Source: Vagococcus proximus (lineage in GTDB: Bacteria > Bacillota > Bacilli > Lactobacillales > Vagococcaceae). Taken from it: 64,000 bases of DNA. The notes below the pieces were generated by a model. The model was not told where the DNA came from and ran no database searches. It saw only the letters and a program-made list of their open reading frames with translations. The first letter of the stretch is position 1, and each line of letters opens with the position of its first letter. This document shows, piece after piece, positions 8,341 through 17,794 of this stretch. Location: NCBI RefSeq assembly GCF_029143285.1, contig NZ_JAPDSH010000001.1, positions 372,001-436,000 of the forward strand, in the 5' to 3' direction. The translations under genes were made by a program, and so were the position numbers.

Positions 8341-9432
8341 ATGAAAATTATTATAAAAATTTTAACGATGTGTTTATTAGGTCTTACTTTGTTTAATACA
8401 ACTTTTACTGTGCCGGTTCAGGCCTCTGTCTTTAATTTTGCAGTTATCCCAGAGATACCGGATAATCAACTAGATGGTAGTAAATCTTATTTTGATTTAT
8501 TATTAAAAAAAGGAGAAAAACAAACTCTTAAAGTGGATTTGACGAATAGTACAGATAAAGAAATTACAATATTAACAACGTTAAATAGTGCAACAACAAA
8601 TATAAATGGTGTGGTTGAGTATGGTATAAATAAAATTAAACCAGATGATAGTTTAATTTATAATTTAAAAGATTATGCTAAAATACCAAAAGAAATTAAG
8701 GTTCCAAAAAAAGGTAAACAAACCTTAAGTGTCGAATTAACATCACCATCTGAAGATTTTGATGGCGTCATGGCAGGGGGGATTACTTTTAAAGAAAAAA
8801 CAAAAGAGAAGAAGGAAGATTCTGATTCTAAGGGGCTTTCGATAAAAAATGAATTTTCTTATATGGTGGCACTTTTAATTAGACAATATAAAGAACCAGT
8901 TTTACCGAATGTTAAATTATTAGATGCTTTTCCATCTCAAGTCAATGCAAGAAATGTATTGAATGCTACGTTGCAAAATAACCAATCTACTTTTATTAAT
9001 CAAGTAAAGGTTTCAACATCAATTGTTAAACGTGGAAAAAAAGATAGTATGTATGAAACGAAGAAAACGGGTTTGCAAATCGCTCCAAATTCTAGGTTTG
9101 ATTTTCCGACACCCCTAGAAGGAAAAGAGTTAAAACCAGGTAAATATACGATGAATGTTGATGTGTTTGGTGGAAAACATCAAGATGGTAAGTATAAAGA
9201 TGAAGAGAGTGAAACTTATCGTTATAGATGGCTTTTATCAAAAGATTTCGAAATAACAAAAGATGAAGCAGATGATTTGAATAGTAAAGATGTGGATATT
9301 AAACCGAGTCATACTATTTGGTATATCGGTGGTGGGATACTATTATTACTACTATTATTACTATTATTATTGCTGAAGAAAAAGCGTCAAAATAGAGAAG
9401 AGACAGATTCAGAAACATCTGAGGAAAAGTAA
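8341..9432 (+). CDS. WxL-interacting protein (DUF916-DUF3324), membrane-anchored
   Basis: This 363-residue protein has an N-terminal signal peptide (Val-Gln-Ala-Ser), a DUF916 (WxL peptidoglycan-binding) domain at about residues 28-150 and a DUF3324 domain at about 165-310. A poly-Leu membrane helix near residues 320-342 is followed by a Lys/Arg-rich tail. The family docks WxL proteins at the envelope through DUF3324 and touches peptidoglycan through DUF916. The start is the ATG after GGAGG at 8331-8335; an upstream in-frame GTG lies in the terminator stem. It overlaps the sortase start by 1 base. Being beyond a terminator, it probably depends on read-through or an unseen promoter, so it may be made in smaller amounts than the WxL proteins. 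Confidence 0.92.
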   Translation: MKIIIKILTMCLLGLTLFNTTFTVPVQASVFNFAVIPEIPDNQLDGSKSYFDLLLKKGEKQTLKVDLTNSTDKEITILTTLNSATTNINGVVEYGINKIKPDDSLIYNLKDYAKIPKEIKVPKKGKQTLSVELTSPSEDFDGVMAGGITFKEKTKEKKEDSDSKGLSIKNEFSYMVALLIRQYKEPVLPNVKLLDAFPSQVNARNVLNATLQNNQSTFINQVKVSTSIVKRGKKDSMYETKKTGLQIAPNSRFDFPTPLEGKELKPGKYTMNVDVFGGKHQDGKYKDEESETYRYRWLLSKDFEITKDEADDLNSKDVDIKPSHTIWYIGGGILLLLLLLLLLLLKKKRQNREETDSETSEEK

Positions 9433-10259
9433 TGACTAAAAAAAGCAATAAGATTAAGAAGAAAAAGAAAGTTAGAAATTGGCTTCTGACAATAGTTACA
9501 TTAGTTATGTTCTATAGTGCAGTAATCTTAATTGGAAGCCCATTTTTAAAATCAACGTTGATTAATTATAGATCAATTAGCTATAGTTATATAGTAAATG
9601 ATGAATTACCTAAAGTAATTCCTAAAGTGGAAGAAATAGCCCCCCCAACATTTGAAGAAGCGATTAAAATTGAAGAGCCTAATTCTGAAGGAATTATTGG
9701 AGCAGTGACCCTTGATAAGGTTGGTATAGATCTTCCTGTATTCGTAGGAGTAACTAATCAAAATTTATTATTTGGTACGGCTATTCTTTATCCAGAACGA
9801 GACCCTTTGATTGATAATATTGTAATTTTAGGCCACCATTTGGGCTATCAAGGTAAGTTATTAAGTCCCTTACTCTCTGTGGAGGAAGGGAATGATATTG
9901 AGTTATTATATCTTGGAGATCGTTATAAATACAAAGTAACGTCAGCTGCTATTGTGAAAGAAACAAACCTTAGTGTGTTAGATAATACGATTGATGATAA
10001 AGGTGTTCTGACTTTAATAACATGTGATAAGCCAACTGAGACGGATCAACGTTTTGTAGTGAAAGCGAAATTGATGTCTACTACTAATAAAGATGTATCT
10101 AATTTACAAGATACGACTATCAAGCAAGAAAGTTCAAGTCAAATAAGTCAAAATATAGTAAAGAAAAAAGAAATAGATTGGCATCTCTATTTGCCACTCA
10201 TTATTATAATTGGTTTATTGATAGTTGTTACACCTATTCTAATACGTTTGAGTAAATAA
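9432..10259 (+). CDS. Sortase, class A-like with extra C-terminal membrane helix
   Basis: This 275-residue transpeptidase would anchor LPXTG-type proteins to the wall. The catalytic residues are visible: His in ILGHH, Cys in the TLITC motif, and Arg in TDQRFVV. The core resembles class A sortases of lactic acid bacteria (Thr-Cys-Asp-x-Pro after the strand). It has membrane helices at both ends (about residues 16-38 and 248-270), and the C-terminal helix is a class C-like trait. No DPW lid motif is visible. It shares 1 base with the gene before it and closes the WxL locus, so its likely substrate is the IPHTG protein at 3689-4108. The class assignment is tentative; the sortase call itself is firm. 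Confidence 0.88.
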   Translation: MTKKSNKIKKKKKVRNWLLTIVTLVMFYSAVILIGSPFLKSTLINYRSISYSYIVNDELPKVIPKVEEIAPPTFEEAIKIEEPNSEGIIGAVTLDKVGIDLPVFVGVTNQNLLFGTAILYPERDPLIDNIVILGHHLGYQGKLLSPLLSVEEGNDIELLYLGDRYKYKVTSAAIVKETNLSVLDNTIDDKGVLTLITCDKPTETDQRFVVKAKLMSTTNKDVSNLQDTTIKQESSSQISQNIVKKKEIDWHLYLPLIIIIGLLIVVTPILIRLSK

Positions 10260-10290
10260 AAAAGACTTTTTAGGTCTTTTTTATTTTATT
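10258..10290 (+). terminator. Terminator after sortase
   Basis: A 9-bp stem (10258-10266 with 10274-10282) is followed by a T-rich run. It overlaps the sortase stop codon and ends the WxL locus. Confidence 0.75.
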
Positions 10291-10420
10291 TTTTTATACA
10301 CAGAAGTCTTTTAGCTGTAATACAACTATCAACGTATAACACTAATTGATCAAAACATCACATTATGCCGACGTTTCTAAAAAGAGGCGTATTGTGAACG
10401 TGGTAACTCAGTGAAAAGAC

Positions 10421-10429
10421 TGCTATAAT
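10421..10429 (+). promoter_or_regulatory. Extended -10 promoter for the lipoprotein gene
   Basis: TGCTATAAT is a perfect extended -10 element 45 bases before the start codon. No good -35 hexamer lies at the right distance, as is usual for extended -10 promoters. Confidence 0.6.
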
Positions 10430-10473
10430 GCTTTATTGTAGTTATAATTTCAATGGAAATGGAGATTTTGAAA

Positions 10474-11769
10474 ATGAAAAAAATAACAGTAGGTATGCTT
10501 GGTTTAGCAACGGTATTATTAATTGTGACAGGGTGTTCAAAGTCGGTAGTAAAAGAATCAACGAAGGAAACGACAAAAGAAACGACAAAAGAAACTAAAG
10601 CAAAAGAACATTCGTCAGAGATTAAGGCGGAGACAACTGAAACAGAAGAAAAAGAAGTGAAAGATGATTCGGACAATGACTTTTCTGAATTAGTTTCAAT
10701 GGTAAAAACAAACATGGATGCAGAAGAAACGACGGCTTTATTTGAGGGGAAAGAGTTAGAAGTTAAACAAGGGGATCTATCACTTGAAATTGATGGCTAT
10801 GAATTAGTAGAAGTAACAGACTTTAACCAAGATTTTGCGATTCCTTTTGGAAGACAAACAGAACGCGGTGGAATCTTATTGGTTAGCTATACATTAGAAA
10901 ATAAAGGATCTAAGGAAATATTCTACCCACTTACGCCAGATTTTACTTATACAACAGCAACAAAAACATACAAGGATGATAACTCATTAATCCCTGAAGA
11001 TAATGCGGATTATGCTAATCTAACGTCTAAGTTAGTGTCAGTTAAAGGGAAAGTTGAACCTGGTAAGGAAGTTGAGGGTTATTCAGCTATACCGCTTGAT
11101 CCAGAAGCATTAGATAAAGTTCTTGAATTAGGAGAAATCACGATGGACGTCCCTCCAGTTTTTGGTAAAGAAGGGTCGGTAAGTTCAGAGGATAAAGTAG
11201 CTGATAGTACGAAATTAAGACTCGAGTTAGGTGCTAAAGGGAAGCAAAAAATAGCGAATTCTGAGAAGTTTATCGAAGATAAAGCAACAAAAGATAATAT
11301 GGGTGAAAAAACCTTAATTGATGGTAAATCAGGTTTATCAGAAGCAGATGAAAAAAATGATATTAAAGTCACACTTACTGATTATCAATTTACTGATTTT
11401 AAACCTAATGAAGCAGAAGCAGGTCGGTTCACAAGTTTTGATAAAGGTGTGGTATTGTTATCTCTAGCCTTTGATATCGAAAATAAAGGAGACGCTATTG
11501 TTGCAACAAGCATGTCAGGTTCATCATTAAGTGCTAATGATGGAAAAGCTCGTTTTATTAACGAAGGGCTGTTGACTAGCTTAAAAGAAGCTGAAGATGT
11601 AAAAAAAGGTGAGACTAAAAAATTCATTCAAGTATTTACTATGGATAAAGAAGAGTATGACAAACTACTTAAAGATAAAGATTACAAAATTGAAGTTCGC
11701 CTTTCTGATGATAAAGGTGAGACAATGGCAAAAGGCAAACGATTTGAAATTGTGATTCCAACTAAATAG
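10474..11769 (+). CDS. Lipoprotein with DUF4352/DUF5068-like domains
   Basis: This 431-residue lipoprotein has a lipobox ending Val-Thr-Gly-Cys (Cys ~21), followed by a Lys/Glu/Thr-rich spacer with short KETT repeats, as found between a lipid anchor and folded domains. Two domains with the 'extended-strand ... ENKG ... F' pattern of DUF4352/DUF5068-type Ig-like lipoproteins follow (about residues 75-230 and 290-431). The ATG at 10474 is chosen because GGAG at 10461-10464 lies 9 bases away; an upstream in-frame ATG at 10453 would hide the lipobox behind a charged extension. It is transcribed alone between its own promoter and terminator. The function of these proteins is not known beyond an outer-face location. 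Confidence 0.75.
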   Translation: MKKITVGMLGLATVLLIVTGCSKSVVKESTKETTKETTKETKAKEHSSEIKAETTETEEKEVKDDSDNDFSELVSMVKTNMDAEETTALFEGKELEVKQGDLSLEIDGYELVEVTDFNQDFAIPFGRQTERGGILLVSYTLENKGSKEIFYPLTPDFTYTTATKTYKDDNSLIPEDNADYANLTSKLVSVKGKVEPGKEVEGYSAIPLDPEALDKVLELGEITMDVPPVFGKEGSVSSEDKVADSTKLRLELGAKGKQKIANSEKFIEDKATKDNMGEKTLIDGKSGLSEADEKNDIKVTLTDYQFTDFKPNEAEAGRFTSFDKGVVLLSLAFDIENKGDAIVATSMSGSSLSANDGKARFINEGLLTSLKEAEDVKKGETKKFIQVFTMDKEEYDKLLKDKDYKIEVRLSDDKGETMAKGKRFEIVIPTK

Positions 11770-11775
11770 TAAATG

Positions 11776-11815
11776 AAAAGGACAGACTCGAGTATAAAGA
11801 GTCTGTCCTTTTTAT
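11776..11815 (+). terminator. Terminator after lipoprotein gene
   Basis: A perfect 14-bp stem (11776-11789 with 11799-11812), a 9-nt loop and a trailing T run. Confidence 0.9.
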
Positions 11816-12333
11816 TTTCCTACCGGTTTTTAATAAGTTGTTGAAAGAAATGTAATATAAGATGAGTTTTATTTTTTCTTTTGACAACTAACTAACAGCG
11901 AGGCTAGTTGTTTTTAGTAAAGCAGGTGAGGAAACATGCTTAAAACTATAAAAATACAGTTAAATTTTAATAAAAAACAAAAAGAATCTTAAATTAAAGT
12001 GATTATAAACAAAGAGTTGTGATAAAAAAAACATAGCTATAAATAATAGTCAAAACAGTCAAAAACCTTCAAAAATAAAGGTTTTTTTATGGAACAGTGG
12101 TAAGTAAAACGATTTATTTATTACGAACATGCGTAAACATTCACGGCTTACTCCAAAAAAATGGCAGAAGCTGATGAAAAAATAGGAGTGAAAACTATTG
12201 TTTATTACAGTAATATTTTCATATGAGCTTGAAAAATTATCAGAAAACAACAAGTTATGTTAGCTTTCATAACTAAATTTTGGGGAAGTTGTTACATTTC
12301 TGAGCTATAACTATTGAACATAGGAGGAGAATA
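11816..12333 (+). other. 520-bp region without a clear gene: hairpins and possible mini-ORFs
   Basis: No gene of normal size is supported here. A hairpin at 11884-11911 (7-bp arms, T run) follows a TTGACA-like hexamer. Another at 12061-12086 has 9-bp arms and a T run, so it could be a terminator. Three tiny frames deserve mention: ATG at 11937 (18 codons, GAGG-like site upstream), a stretch ending at the stop near 12184 that would encode ...LTPKKWQKLMKK, and a TTG near 12199 (22 codons, AGGAG upstream). They could be leader peptides or remnants of a decayed gene. The large adhesin gene begins at 12334 with an AGGAGGAG ribosome site. Confidence 0.35.
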
Positions 12334-15300
12334 ATGAAATATTTTGCTAGAATTATTATGGTTTTAAGTATTTTGCTAGGTAACATTAGTTCGTTAGGTG
12401 CGGTTTTTGCAGAGGGAGTTAGTGCGTACCAAGAACTTAATACAAAAATTGTCGTAGATTATAATTATTATGATATTCACACGATGCCTGCACAGCCAAC
12501 TAATACCATAGATGTAACAGATCATTTAGGGTTATCAGTTAATTTTAAAGAACTAGATGGGGTAACTATTAAAGGTGGCGATACTCTAAGTTTAACGCTA
12601 CCTTCGGTTATTAGTGATGAGGGGATGGCAAAATTAACGGCAATGGAAACTAATTTGCCTGTTAAAGATGAAAATGGTTTAATTATCGGTCACATCAATG
12701 CTTCAGACACATCAATTGTTCTAACATTTAGTGACAACGTAAATGACTTGAAAGACATTCGTGGGTCATTTAAATTAAAACTTTCAGCAGTGAATACTAT
12801 GGGGGAGATGACTGAAAGTAACGCAACGCAAGTAACTGGGGATTTAGGAACAGGATTACCAGCTAAGACAATAACGATTACTCGTCCTGAGTCAGGTGAA
12901 GGAACAGATGTCTTTTATTATAAGACAGGTACAGCTGACATGGATCATCATAAGCCAACATGGTACTTAGTAGTTAATCCAAATAAAGAAGCGTATAAAA
13001 AATCAATCAAAATTACAGATACAGTTGGAGAAGGTCATAGCTTAATTCCAGATTCATTTGAAATTACAGCTAATGGTGCGGATAACAGTTATAAGCATTA
13101 TACAGCAAGTGAACTTGAAGCAAATGGAATAGGTAAAGTTACTGTAAATGGAAATAGTTTTGAGGTTGTGATTAATGATCCTTATATAGATAATACAGGG
13201 ATAAATGTGACGTATAAAACATATGTCGCAAAATCTGAACCTAAAAACTTGAGCAATGAATCGACTGCTTATTTTGAATCAGATGGTAAAATAGAAGGGT
13301 CTGGTCCTGATGGTGAAGTAAGTAATATGCAGTTAGATAATTTAGTTGGAGAAGCTGAAGGAGAAGGTGTAAAAGACTATATTATTGAACTACTAAAAGT
13401 ATCATCAGAAGATGAAACAAACGTTTTACCAGGAGCGATGTTTACTATTTATGATTCAGATAATAATTTAGTAGACACTGTTGTTACCGATGAATTTGGT
13501 AAAACAACAACACCAAGATTACCTGAAGGAATATATACAATTATTGAGCGCAAAGCTCCAGATGGTTATGTTTTAGATGAAACACCACATAAATTATATG
13601 TATTTGAAAAAGAAGATGGTAGTCATTTAACATCACTAACTATTCCTAATGATCCTGAGCCTGAAAAAGTCCCAGAAGGTCGTTTAGTTGTAACTAAAGT
13701 GGACAACAAAGATAATTCACTTTTCTTACCGGGGGCTGTTTTTAATATTTTAAATGAGCAAAATGTAGTTATTAAAGAAGGTCTAAAAACAGATGAAAAA
13801 GGACAATTTGAAGTAGATTCTCTACCATTAGGTAAGTATAAATTAGAAGAAATTGAAGCGCCAACAGGGTATGAAAAATCTAAAGAAACAGTTGAATTTG
13901 AAATTAAAGAAGACCAAAAAACAGAAAATACAACACATGTAACGGTTGAAAATAAAAAAATAACAGGCGGTTTGCTTGTAACAAAAGTTGATGAGGATGA
14001 CCCTTCAAAAGTTTTAGAAGGCGCTGTTTTCCAATTAAAAGGAACAGACAATGACGTAAATCTAAAAGATTTAACGACAGATAAAGACGGTAAATTAAAA
14101 GTGAATGAGTTACCTATGGGTAATTATGAACTAATAGAAACAGCAGCACCAAAAGGATATGAGTTGCTGAAGTCACCAGAAATTTTTGAAATAAAAGAAA
14201 GTGAAGTTTCAGGAAATATCATTGAGTTAGTTGTTAAAAATAAAGCTACTGAAATTCCAAAACCATTGGGACAATTGGTTATTACAAAAGTAGACAAAGA
14301 AGATACGTCTAAAGTATTAGCTGGTGCTGAATTTAAACTACTGACAGCTGAAGGTGAGCTTGTAAAAGATAAGTTAGTTTCAGATGAAAACGGTAAGATT
14401 GAAGTAGATGAATTAGAATTGGGTGACTATCAATTGGTCGAAGTTAAGGCACCTGAAGGTTATGATGTATTAACAGAGTCAATTTCATTAACGGTTAAAG
14501 CGAATGAAGAGACTGGTAATAGTGTTAACGTAAACGTTGAGAATACGAAGGCGGATGAACCAACAGAGCCAACGGAACCAACGGAGCCGACAGAGCCAAC
14601 AGAACCAACAGAGCCAACGGAACCAACAGAGCCAACGGAACCAACAGAACCAACAGAACCAACAGAACCAACAGAACCAACGGAATCGACAGAACCAACA
14701 GAACCAACAGAACCAACAGAACCAACAGAACCAACGGAACCAACGGAACCAACAGAACCAACAGAATCAACAGAACCAACAGAACCGACAGAACCGACAG
14801 AACCAACGGAACCAACGGAACCAACGGAGCCGACAGAACCAACGGAACCAACAGAGCCAACGGAACCAACAGAACCGACAGAGCCAACGGAACCGACAGA
14901 GCCAACGGAACCGACAGAACCAACAGAACCAACAGAACCAACAGAACCAACAGAACCAACGGAACCAACGGAACCAACGGAACCAACAGAACCGACAGAA
15001 CCAACAGAACCAACAGAACCAACGGAGCCGACAGAACCAACGGAGCCGACAGAACCAACGGAACCAACGGAACCAACGGAGCCGACAGAACCAACGGAGC
15101 CGACAGAACCAACGGAACCAACAGAACCAACGGAACCAACAGAGCCAACGGAACCAACAGAACCGACAGAGCCAACGGAACCGACAGAGCCAACGGAACC
15201 GACAGAGCCAACGGAACCGACAGAACCAACGGAACCAACAGAACCAACAGAGCCAACAGAGCCAACAGAACCAACAGAACCAACGGAACCGACAGAACCA

Positions 15301-15864
15301 ACAGAACCGACAGAGCCAACAGAACCAACAGAACCAACAGAACCAACAGAACCAACAGAACCAACGGAACCAACGGAACCAACGGAACCAACGGAGCCGA
15401 CAGAGCCAACGGAACCGACAGAACCGACAGACCCGACAGAACCAACGGAGCCGACAGAACCAACAGAACCAACGGAGCCGACAGAACCAACAGAACCAAC
15501 GGAGCCGACAGAACCAACAGAACCAACGGAGCCGACAGAACCAACGGAACCGACAGAGCCAACGGAACCGACAGAACCAACGGAACCGACAGAACCAACA
15601 GAACCGACAGAGCCGGAAGAAAAACCAGCTAAGCCAGGAGAAGAAAAACCAGGCAAGCCAGGAGAAGGCAAACCAGTTAGACCAGAGAATGAAAAATCAA
15701 AAGGATCAGCTGGAGGAGCACAACATTCTCAAAGTACCCAAAACTCTAAACCAAAAGGTGTGTCACTATTACCTCAAACAGGTGAAAAAGCACAAAGTTT
15801 CTTAACACTAATTGGTGGAAGTTTAATAGTAGGTGTAGGTGTATTCTTAAGAAGACGCCGTTAA
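12334..15864 (+). CDS. LPQTG-anchored adhesin: adhesin-like head, four SpaA/Cna-B domains, 117-copy TEP stalk
   Basis: This 1176-residue cell-wall protein has a signal peptide ending Val-Phe-Ala-Glu. Two N-terminal domains (about residues 30-340) resemble the collagen-binding/fibrinogen-type adhesin heads of Cna-like proteins. Four SpaA/Cna-B prealbumin-like domains follow (about residues 348-435, 448-541, 544-640 and 646-735). Each has the 'GxxxTKVD...LxGAxFxL...G-Y-x-L-x-E-x-x-A-P-x-G-Y' pattern that carries isopeptide-bond Lys and Glu residues. Then come 117 consecutive Thr-Glu-Pro tripeptides (residues 744-1094), a KPGEE linker, LPQTG, a membrane helix and an Arg tail. The tripeptide tract probably forms an extended acidic stalk that lifts the head out of the wall. 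The gene has an AGGAGGAG ribosome site and a shared terminator downstream. Confidence 0.92.
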   Translation: MKYFARIIMVLSILLGNISSLGAVFAEGVSAYQELNTKIVVDYNYYDIHTMPAQPTNTIDVTDHLGLSVNFKELDGVTIKGGDTLSLTLPSVISDEGMAKLTAMETNLPVKDENGLIIGHINASDTSIVLTFSDNVNDLKDIRGSFKLKLSAVNTMGEMTESNATQVTGDLGTGLPAKTITITRPESGEGTDVFYYKTGTADMDHHKPTWYLVVNPNKEAYKKSIKITDTVGEGHSLIPDSFEITANGADNSYKHYTASELEANGIGKVTVNGNSFEVVINDPYIDNTGINVTYKTYVAKSEPKNLSNESTAYFESDGKIEGSGPDGEVSNMQLDNLVGEAEGEGVKDYIIELLKVSSEDETNVLPGAMFTIYDSDNNLVDTVVTDEFGKTTTPRLPEGIYTIIERKAPDGYVLDETPHKLYVFEKEDGSHLTSLTIPNDPEPEKVPEGRLVVTKVDNKDNSLFLPGAVFNILNEQNVVIKEGLKTDEKGQFEVDSLPLGKYKLEEIEAPTGYEKSKETVEFEIKEDQKTENTTHVTVENKKITGGLLVTKVDEDDPSKVLEGAVFQLKGTDNDVNLKDLTTDKDGKLKVNELPMGNYELIETAAPKGYELLKSPEIFEIKESEVSGNIIELVVKNKATEIPKPLGQLVITKVDKEDTSKVLAGAEFKLLTAEGELVKDKLVSDENGKIEVDELELGDYQLVEVKAPEGYDVLTESISLTVKANEETGNSVNVNVENTKADEPTEPTEPTEPTEPTEPTEPTEPTEPTEPTEPTEPTEPTEPTESTEPTEPTEPTEPTEPTEPTEPTEPTESTEPTEPTEPTEPTEPTEPTEPTEPTEPTEPTEPTEPTEPTEPTEPTEPTEPTEPTEPTEPTEPTEPTEPTEPTEPTEPTEPTEPTEPTEPTEPTEPTEPTEPTEPTEPTEPTEPTEPTEPTEPTEPTEPTEPTEPTEPTEPTEPTEPTEPTEPTEPTEPTEPTEPTEPTEPTEPTEPTEPTEPTEPTEPTEPTEPTEPTEPTEPTEPTEPTEPTEPTEPTDPTEPTEPTEPTEPTEPTEPTEPTEPTEPTEPTEPTEPTEPTEPTEPTEPTEPTEPTEPTEPEEKPAKPGEEKPGKPGEGKPVRPENEKSKGSAGGAQHSQSTQNSKPKGVSLLPQTGEKAQSFLTLIGGSLIVGVGVFLRRRR
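14563..15615 (+). repeat. 9-bp tandem repeat encoding (Thr-Glu-Pro)x117
   Basis: 1053 bp is made of 117 in-frame 9-bp units. Only two Ser and one Asp substitutions interrupt the Thr-Glu-Pro pattern (two TES, one TDP). Thr is always ACA or ACG, Glu GAA or GAG, and Pro CCA or CCG, so units differ mainly by A/G at third positions. Blocks of three units repeat exactly (a 27-bp unit recurs around 15441-15540), which points to recent slippage or unequal crossover. Confidence 0.97.
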
Positions 15865-15873
15865 TACAAAAAG

Positions 15874-15908
15874 AAAGACACACTCTTAAAAGAGTGTGTC
15901 TTTTATTT
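15874..15908. terminator. Bidirectional terminator between adhesin and Mga-like gene
   Basis: A 14-bp stem (15874-15887 with 15890-15903) has A-rich and T-rich flanks, so it can serve both convergent genes. The last codons of the minus-strand gene are inside the stem. Confidence 0.85.
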
Positions 15909-17382
15909 TTTGATTGGTAATGCGCTTATTCTTTTTAGTATAAATAGCTGGGATGTAAGCTACTAGGGAATCAAAGAGAAATTCAGATTGTAAGTCCGGA
16001 TAATAAAAGAAGTAGTCGGCTTGATCATCTTTATAGAGTTGATCTGAAATAATCAAATCAACTCTAGTGTCGTCATGACTAAAGTTCAAAACAGAAGTAT
16101 TAAATAATTTTTCTAATTCTTTCTGGACATAGTGCTCAAAAATAACACTGTTTTCAAAATCAAGTCGAATAGAAAGAGTTGTAGTTTGATTGTACCAATA
16201 AAAAAATTCAATATACTGCTCAAAAAGTCTGTTATATTTTAATACTAAAGGAAGAACAGAATTATTATTTAGATGCTTAAATGCTTCAAGGGAACGACTA
16301 TCCTTTAAATCTACGACAGGAATACACTCACCTTTCTCCATTAAATCAGCTAACAAGTCACTATTACTAAACGGTTCTTTGATATCACAGCCAAACACAT
16401 TTAAATAGATAGTGTAGATTAGAACCGTACCTGAAAATAAAATTTGTTGAGATTTATTTAGTGTCGGGATTAGTGATAGTAGGGCTTGGGACACGTCATT
16501 AGATTCATGGATTAAGGGAAGGTCTTCTTTTAGCATAGTTGAAAGAATTTCAACATGCTCCTCTTCCTGACGTAAACGTGTAAAGGTGAGATTTGTTAAG
16601 AATGAAAAAAAAGGTCTGAGATTTTTGGGCATGGGCTCGTTGAAGACAGGAAAATATCGATTGAATAGTTCTAGTAATTGACCAATGTCAGACTTCGTAT
16701 CAATAGTTCTTTCAAGCTCATCTAAATATAAATGATAGTATTTTAATAGATTGAGTGAGCGACGAGTATTAACGGGATTAAAATCAGGCTTTACCTCTTC
16801 GTTAAGGGCATTTTTGATATAAGTTAATTCTTTTGAATTCTGGATAGGTTGCTCACTGAATAATTTACAGTTTGTATCATAAAGTAAAAAAGAGAGAACG
16901 AATCTATTTTGGAGCGGACCATCAAATTGAACATGGTTATCAATGATTTTTATTTGAATATGGTAATCAATTAAATAATGATTCAGTGTTGAAAGTTGCT
17001 GAAAAAGATAACTTTTAGAAATTGCAACTTGTTCACATAAATTATCAATTTCTATTTTTTTACATACAGCAAGGCATTGCATTATTTGATAAGGGTATGA
17101 CTTTTCAATGTAATACTGCAAGGTGGTTCTCAATAATGTGTTACTGTTATTTTTTTTTGGTGTGTTAACGATTTTTAAGTTATTACCTTTAATTTCTATT
17201 TGAGGCAATTCAGGGTCAAGTTTTAGAATACTATCAAGTTCTTTTATGTCACGATTAAGAGTTGATTGCGGAATAGAAAGCGTCTCTGAAAGGTCTTGTT
17301 TTGACGTATAGTGAGTAGCTCTTAGTCTTGATAGTACCGTCAGAGTTCGTATTTCATTCTTTTTTAAGAAAAGTCTGAACAA
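15886..17382 (-). CDS. Mga/AtxA-family transcriptional regulator (copy 1)
   Basis: This 498-residue regulator has an N-terminal Mga-type helix-turn-helix (about residues 10-55, 'SKQDLSETLSIPQSTLNRDIKEL'), a central region like the phosphotransferase-regulated domains of Mga/AtxA, and a C-terminal EIIB-like part with 'DLIISDQL'. The family activates surface and virulence genes in streptococci and bacilli and can respond to sugar supply through phosphorylation. The start is a TTG at 17380-17382, supported by GGAGG 10 bases upstream and by alignment with copies 2 and 3, which begin the same way (M-x-x-L-F/I-x-K-x-N-E). It converges on the Cna-B/TEP adhesin gene, a likely target. Its stop codon lies inside the shared terminator stem. 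Confidence 0.85.
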   Translation of the reverse strand: MFRLFLKKNEIRTLTVLSRLRATHYTSKQDLSETLSIPQSTLNRDIKELDSILKLDPELPQIEIKGNNLKIVNTPKKNNSNTLLRTTLQYYIEKSYPYQIMQCLAVCKKIEIDNLCEQVAISKSYLFQQLSTLNHYLIDYHIQIKIIDNHVQFDGPLQNRFVLSFLLYDTNCKLFSEQPIQNSKELTYIKNALNEEVKPDFNPVNTRRSLNLLKYYHLYLDELERTIDTKSDIGQLLELFNRYFPVFNEPMPKNLRPFFSFLTNLTFTRLRQEEEHVEILSTMLKEDLPLIHESNDVSQALLSLIPTLNKSQQILFSGTVLIYTIYLNVFGCDIKEPFSNSDLLADLMEKGECIPVVDLKDSRSLEAFKHLNNNSVLPLVLKYNRLFEQYIEFFYWYNQTTTLSIRLDFENSVIFEHYVQKELEKLFNTSVLNFSHDDTRVDLIISDQLYKDDQADYFFYYPDLQSEFLFDSLVAYIPAIYTKKNKRITNQKIKDTLF

Positions 17383-17794
17383 AATGATAATACCTCCAAT
17401 TTTTAATATGATTGAATTTTACCATTGAAAATTAGGGAAGGCTACTTTTAGGCTTGGAAGTAAAAATAATAATTATTTTTTATAAATAAGTTTCATTTTA
17501 TCTTGATAATTGACAGTTATATTAAAAATGTATTTTTATTTAAATGAGATGTCTTATTTTAATATAATAATATAACCTGATAGTTTCCAAGAAAAATTCA
17601 ATAGTTGTGAATTATTTATCGGACTTTTTAGGTAAAATGGATAAAAAATGATAGTAAAAAAGTGTTATTTAATAGAAATACATAAGAAAAAGGCCTAAAT
17701 TATTTAAAGTTCAGATCTTTTTTATAAAAAACTAGACTAAGTGTTGTTCACTTTTTTTAAACTTATTTGTTATATTAGTGAAGGGAGGGAAATA
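17383..17794. promoter_or_regulatory. AT-rich intergenic region between Mga-like and sigma-factor genes
   Basis: About 410 bp, strongly A+T-rich, divergent between the two genes. TTGACA at 17510-17515 is the best -35-like hexamer on the plus strand, but a matching -10 is not well spaced. TATATT at 17771-17776 lies 18 bases before the sigma-factor start, and its -35 is weak. A GGGAGGG ribosome site at 17783-17789 decides the sigma start. No coding potential was seen. Confidence 0.4.

Noticed and set aside
14563-15615. CRISPR array
   Set aside because: The repeat unit is 9 bp, in frame with the gene, has no spacers and no cas genes are near.
14460-15805. Three long frames in other reading frames of the TEP tract (Gly-Ser-Val, Leu/Val-rich and Gln/Asn/Arg-rich)
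   Set aside because: They arise because a 9-bp repeat without stop codons is open in all frames; none has a ribosome site or non-repeat domain.
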